Part shown: positions 62,105 to 64,000 of the stretch, piece by piece
Position numbering within the stretch: the first letter of the stretch is position 1
Layout: each line of letters opens with the position of its first letter
NCBI GenBank assembly: GCA_033439265.1
Contig: JAVTVX010000035.1
Span: 15,030,001-15,094,000 of the forward strand
Source: Dillenia suffruticosa
Taxonomy: Eukaryota; Streptophyta; Magnoliopsida; Dilleniales; Dilleniaceae
Length of the DNA: 64,000 bases
Direction of reading: 5' to 3'
Made by a program: the position numbers and the translations under genes
Notes under the pieces: model-generated
What the model saw: only the letters and a program-made list of their open reading frames with translations
Database searches by the model: none
What the model was told of the DNA's origin: nothing

Positions 62105-64000
62105 TGACTTCTTCCCAAAAGGAAAAGAGGAAAAACTTTTAAAAGCTTAGTTAGATAGGGGAGCTTCATTTTTATCATTTCACATCTAATGGGTTTTGAA
62201 TTGAACTCTTGAGGTGGAGTCCTGTTGGTTGGTTGTATGTTATTTTTACGTTTTGAGGTGTGTCCTGTGGATCTTCCTTGTGGTATGCTTTTCTTGTTTC
62301 GCTTCCCCCCCCCCCCCTTCCTTTTTGTCTATCTTTGTTTTTTAACATTATTTGTCTAATTTGAACCTTGAACTGCCTGCAAAAACTTCCCTTTTTTTCT
62401 TATTCTTTGAACTTGCTCAAGTGCTTGAGATTCTGGATATCAATTTCTACTTTGTAATGAGTGATTATGCCAATACTACCTACTTTATATTTGGAGATAT
62501 ATGTATCTATTGATTCAGATGCAGAAAATGGGACTGTCTTCTATGTCGTTTAGGATCTGACAACAAAGGGCATGGAATGCACAGAATAAGTTCACCGCTG
62601 GTTTTACTGCAGAATTCTTTGGCTTTGCTCTTCCACCCATGTTGGGGGCCAACTGTGCAAGGTAACCCAAAGGAATATTGATGGCTCAAGAAATCTGTCA
62701 AAATTCCTATGCCGCTGCTAGTCCATCCCTCAAAACACAGTAAATAAGGTCATTTTAGTGTGAATGTCGTGACAATTATTTTTCTGAATCCACCGCTTCT
62801 TTGTGGGCTTGATTATTTTTTAGTTTGCTCTAACTATTAATTATACTGTCATAGTTAAGTACAAATTAAGCTGATCAGTTTTGTTATACTTATTTTTACC
62901 CTATTTTGCTTTTTCCTTAAAAAAAATAAAAAATAAAATTGTTGGTAACCGCACCTTCACACCGGCCGTATGATCATTTGATTTCTTAAATATTCACTGT
63001 CTACATTACTACAATTATTTATTTTTAGGATTATATAGATAATAAAAATTGTGAAATTATGTATTTTTACAAAAGTTTAAACACGATATTTTAAAATTGA
63101 TATTAAAGCAAGATCATTTTAAAAATGATATTAGAGCAAGATATCTTTATCAATTGAGTTGTCTCTTAAAGACAACATAAACAAAAGAAAGGTACTTTCC
63201 TTCCTTTAATGACTCTCTATTTGTTTTCACCGCATCTGGCGCTGTAGGCGCACCTATCTAGGAGTTTGATCGTTCTCCAAACATCGGCACTTTTTCTTTT
63301 TTTTTTTTTTTATTTAGATTAATCGATATTTTAAATTATATTTTAATTAATTTAACTTGAATTATTATTATATTTTTTAAAAAAATTAATATAATTTTTT
63401 CTGTTAAAGTTTGATTTCAAATTTTAATTATGAAACTTAAGTTTTTTTTTAATCAGATTAATTGTTGATAAGTGAGAATGACTCTTTGTGCCACGGTATA
63501 ATAATTCCCAAGTATCGAGGTCTTGCTAGCAAGAAGGCACGTATCAACAAAAGGGGGAAGACAGAGTCACAACACCTTCGTCCGGTTACTTTTGTGCTGT
63601 CACACGAATTTTCCTTGCAACACTTGGCTTTTGTTTCGAGTTCTCACACAAAATTCAGCTCGACACATATCGTATGTCAAGTTATTCTACGATAAAAAAT
63701 TAGTTCACTTGATAACTCTATGTAATGAAAATTTACAAGTCAAACATACTTAATGTTTTAATAAATATAAAAATTTAAAATATTATTTTAAAATATTTAC
63801 CAATAAAGAAAATCTATTTTAACACACAGTTTCTCCTATAATCGACCATTCCAGAGAAATCTCGTCAATGAATTAGAAGGCATTTTCTTTCTGATTCAAT
63901 TCATTGTTGGGTTTCCTTAGCCTCCTAGTCATTTCTAGTACACCTTTCTTCCATTTCACACCTTTTGTGTGTGTATGGTATGATTTCTTTTTCTCAACAA
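62105..64000. other. Calmodulin 3' UTR and downstream intergenic DNA
   Basis: The first 300-400 bp are T-rich and include a C run at 62306-62318, consistent with a 3' UTR; I see no certain polyadenylation signal. A less AT-rich stretch at about 62510-62700 has a 64-codon minus ORF with no recognisable motif. The rest is AT-rich with poly-T tracts and a small GC-richer patch at about 63460-63660 with overlapping short ORFs. No gene is recognised. Confidence 0.45.

Overview
The window is nuclear DNA of a flowering plant, probably a eudicot. It is AT-rich with GT-AG introns and dense, nested plant-type LTR retrotransposons and CACTA transposons. One intact host gene, a calmodulin gene at 59705-62104, sits at the right end. 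The species cannot be named from the sequence.

Layout, left to right. 1-796 is AT-rich flank with a GC-rich minisatellite. 797 to about 12385 is a Ty3/gypsy chromovirus of Del/Tekay type, plus strand: a 3.2-kb 5' LTR, a PBS matching initiator-Met tRNA, gag, protease, RT, RNase H and integrase, and a 3' LTR that has lost its last 70-100 bp. About 12390-18720 is the 3' part of a decayed CACTA (En/Spm) element, with DUF4216-like and Transposase_24-like coding remains and tandem subterminal-type repeats. 18720-21800 is a minus-strand Ty1/copia (Sirevirus-like) LTR plus gag. 21801-24640 holds decayed repeats of a callose-synthase first exon. 24640-25146 is a copia LTR piece.

25147-43910 is a minus-strand Ty3/gypsy (Tat-like) element that lacks gag. 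It was enlarged by a nonautonomous CACTA element (26233-27515) and by a whole Sirevirus-like copia element (28723-39371). The 3' LTR of that copia element itself carries a solo LTR (36408-37189). 44495-49635 is a 5.1-kb chromovirus solo LTR with a perfect target duplication; it splits an open reading frame and contains an almost perfect 870-bp tandem duplication. 50253-58442 is a second Tat-like element with a perfect target duplication. It keeps gag and protease but lacks RT, RNase H and integrase, and it carries a 47-bp tandem array and a long antisense ORF. Its protease is split by another solo LTR (54277-55599).

The two Tat-like elements are complementary wrecks: one has pol without gag, the other gag and protease without the rest of pol. 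No transposon gene here is intact. Stops, frameshifts and mutated catalytic residues are found throughout. Calmodulin is the only gene that looks functional; its long intron carries a (GATT)n run and a GC/GA microsatellite. Calls rest on reading motifs and repeat borders by eye, without database searches, so border coordinates of degraded elements are approximate.
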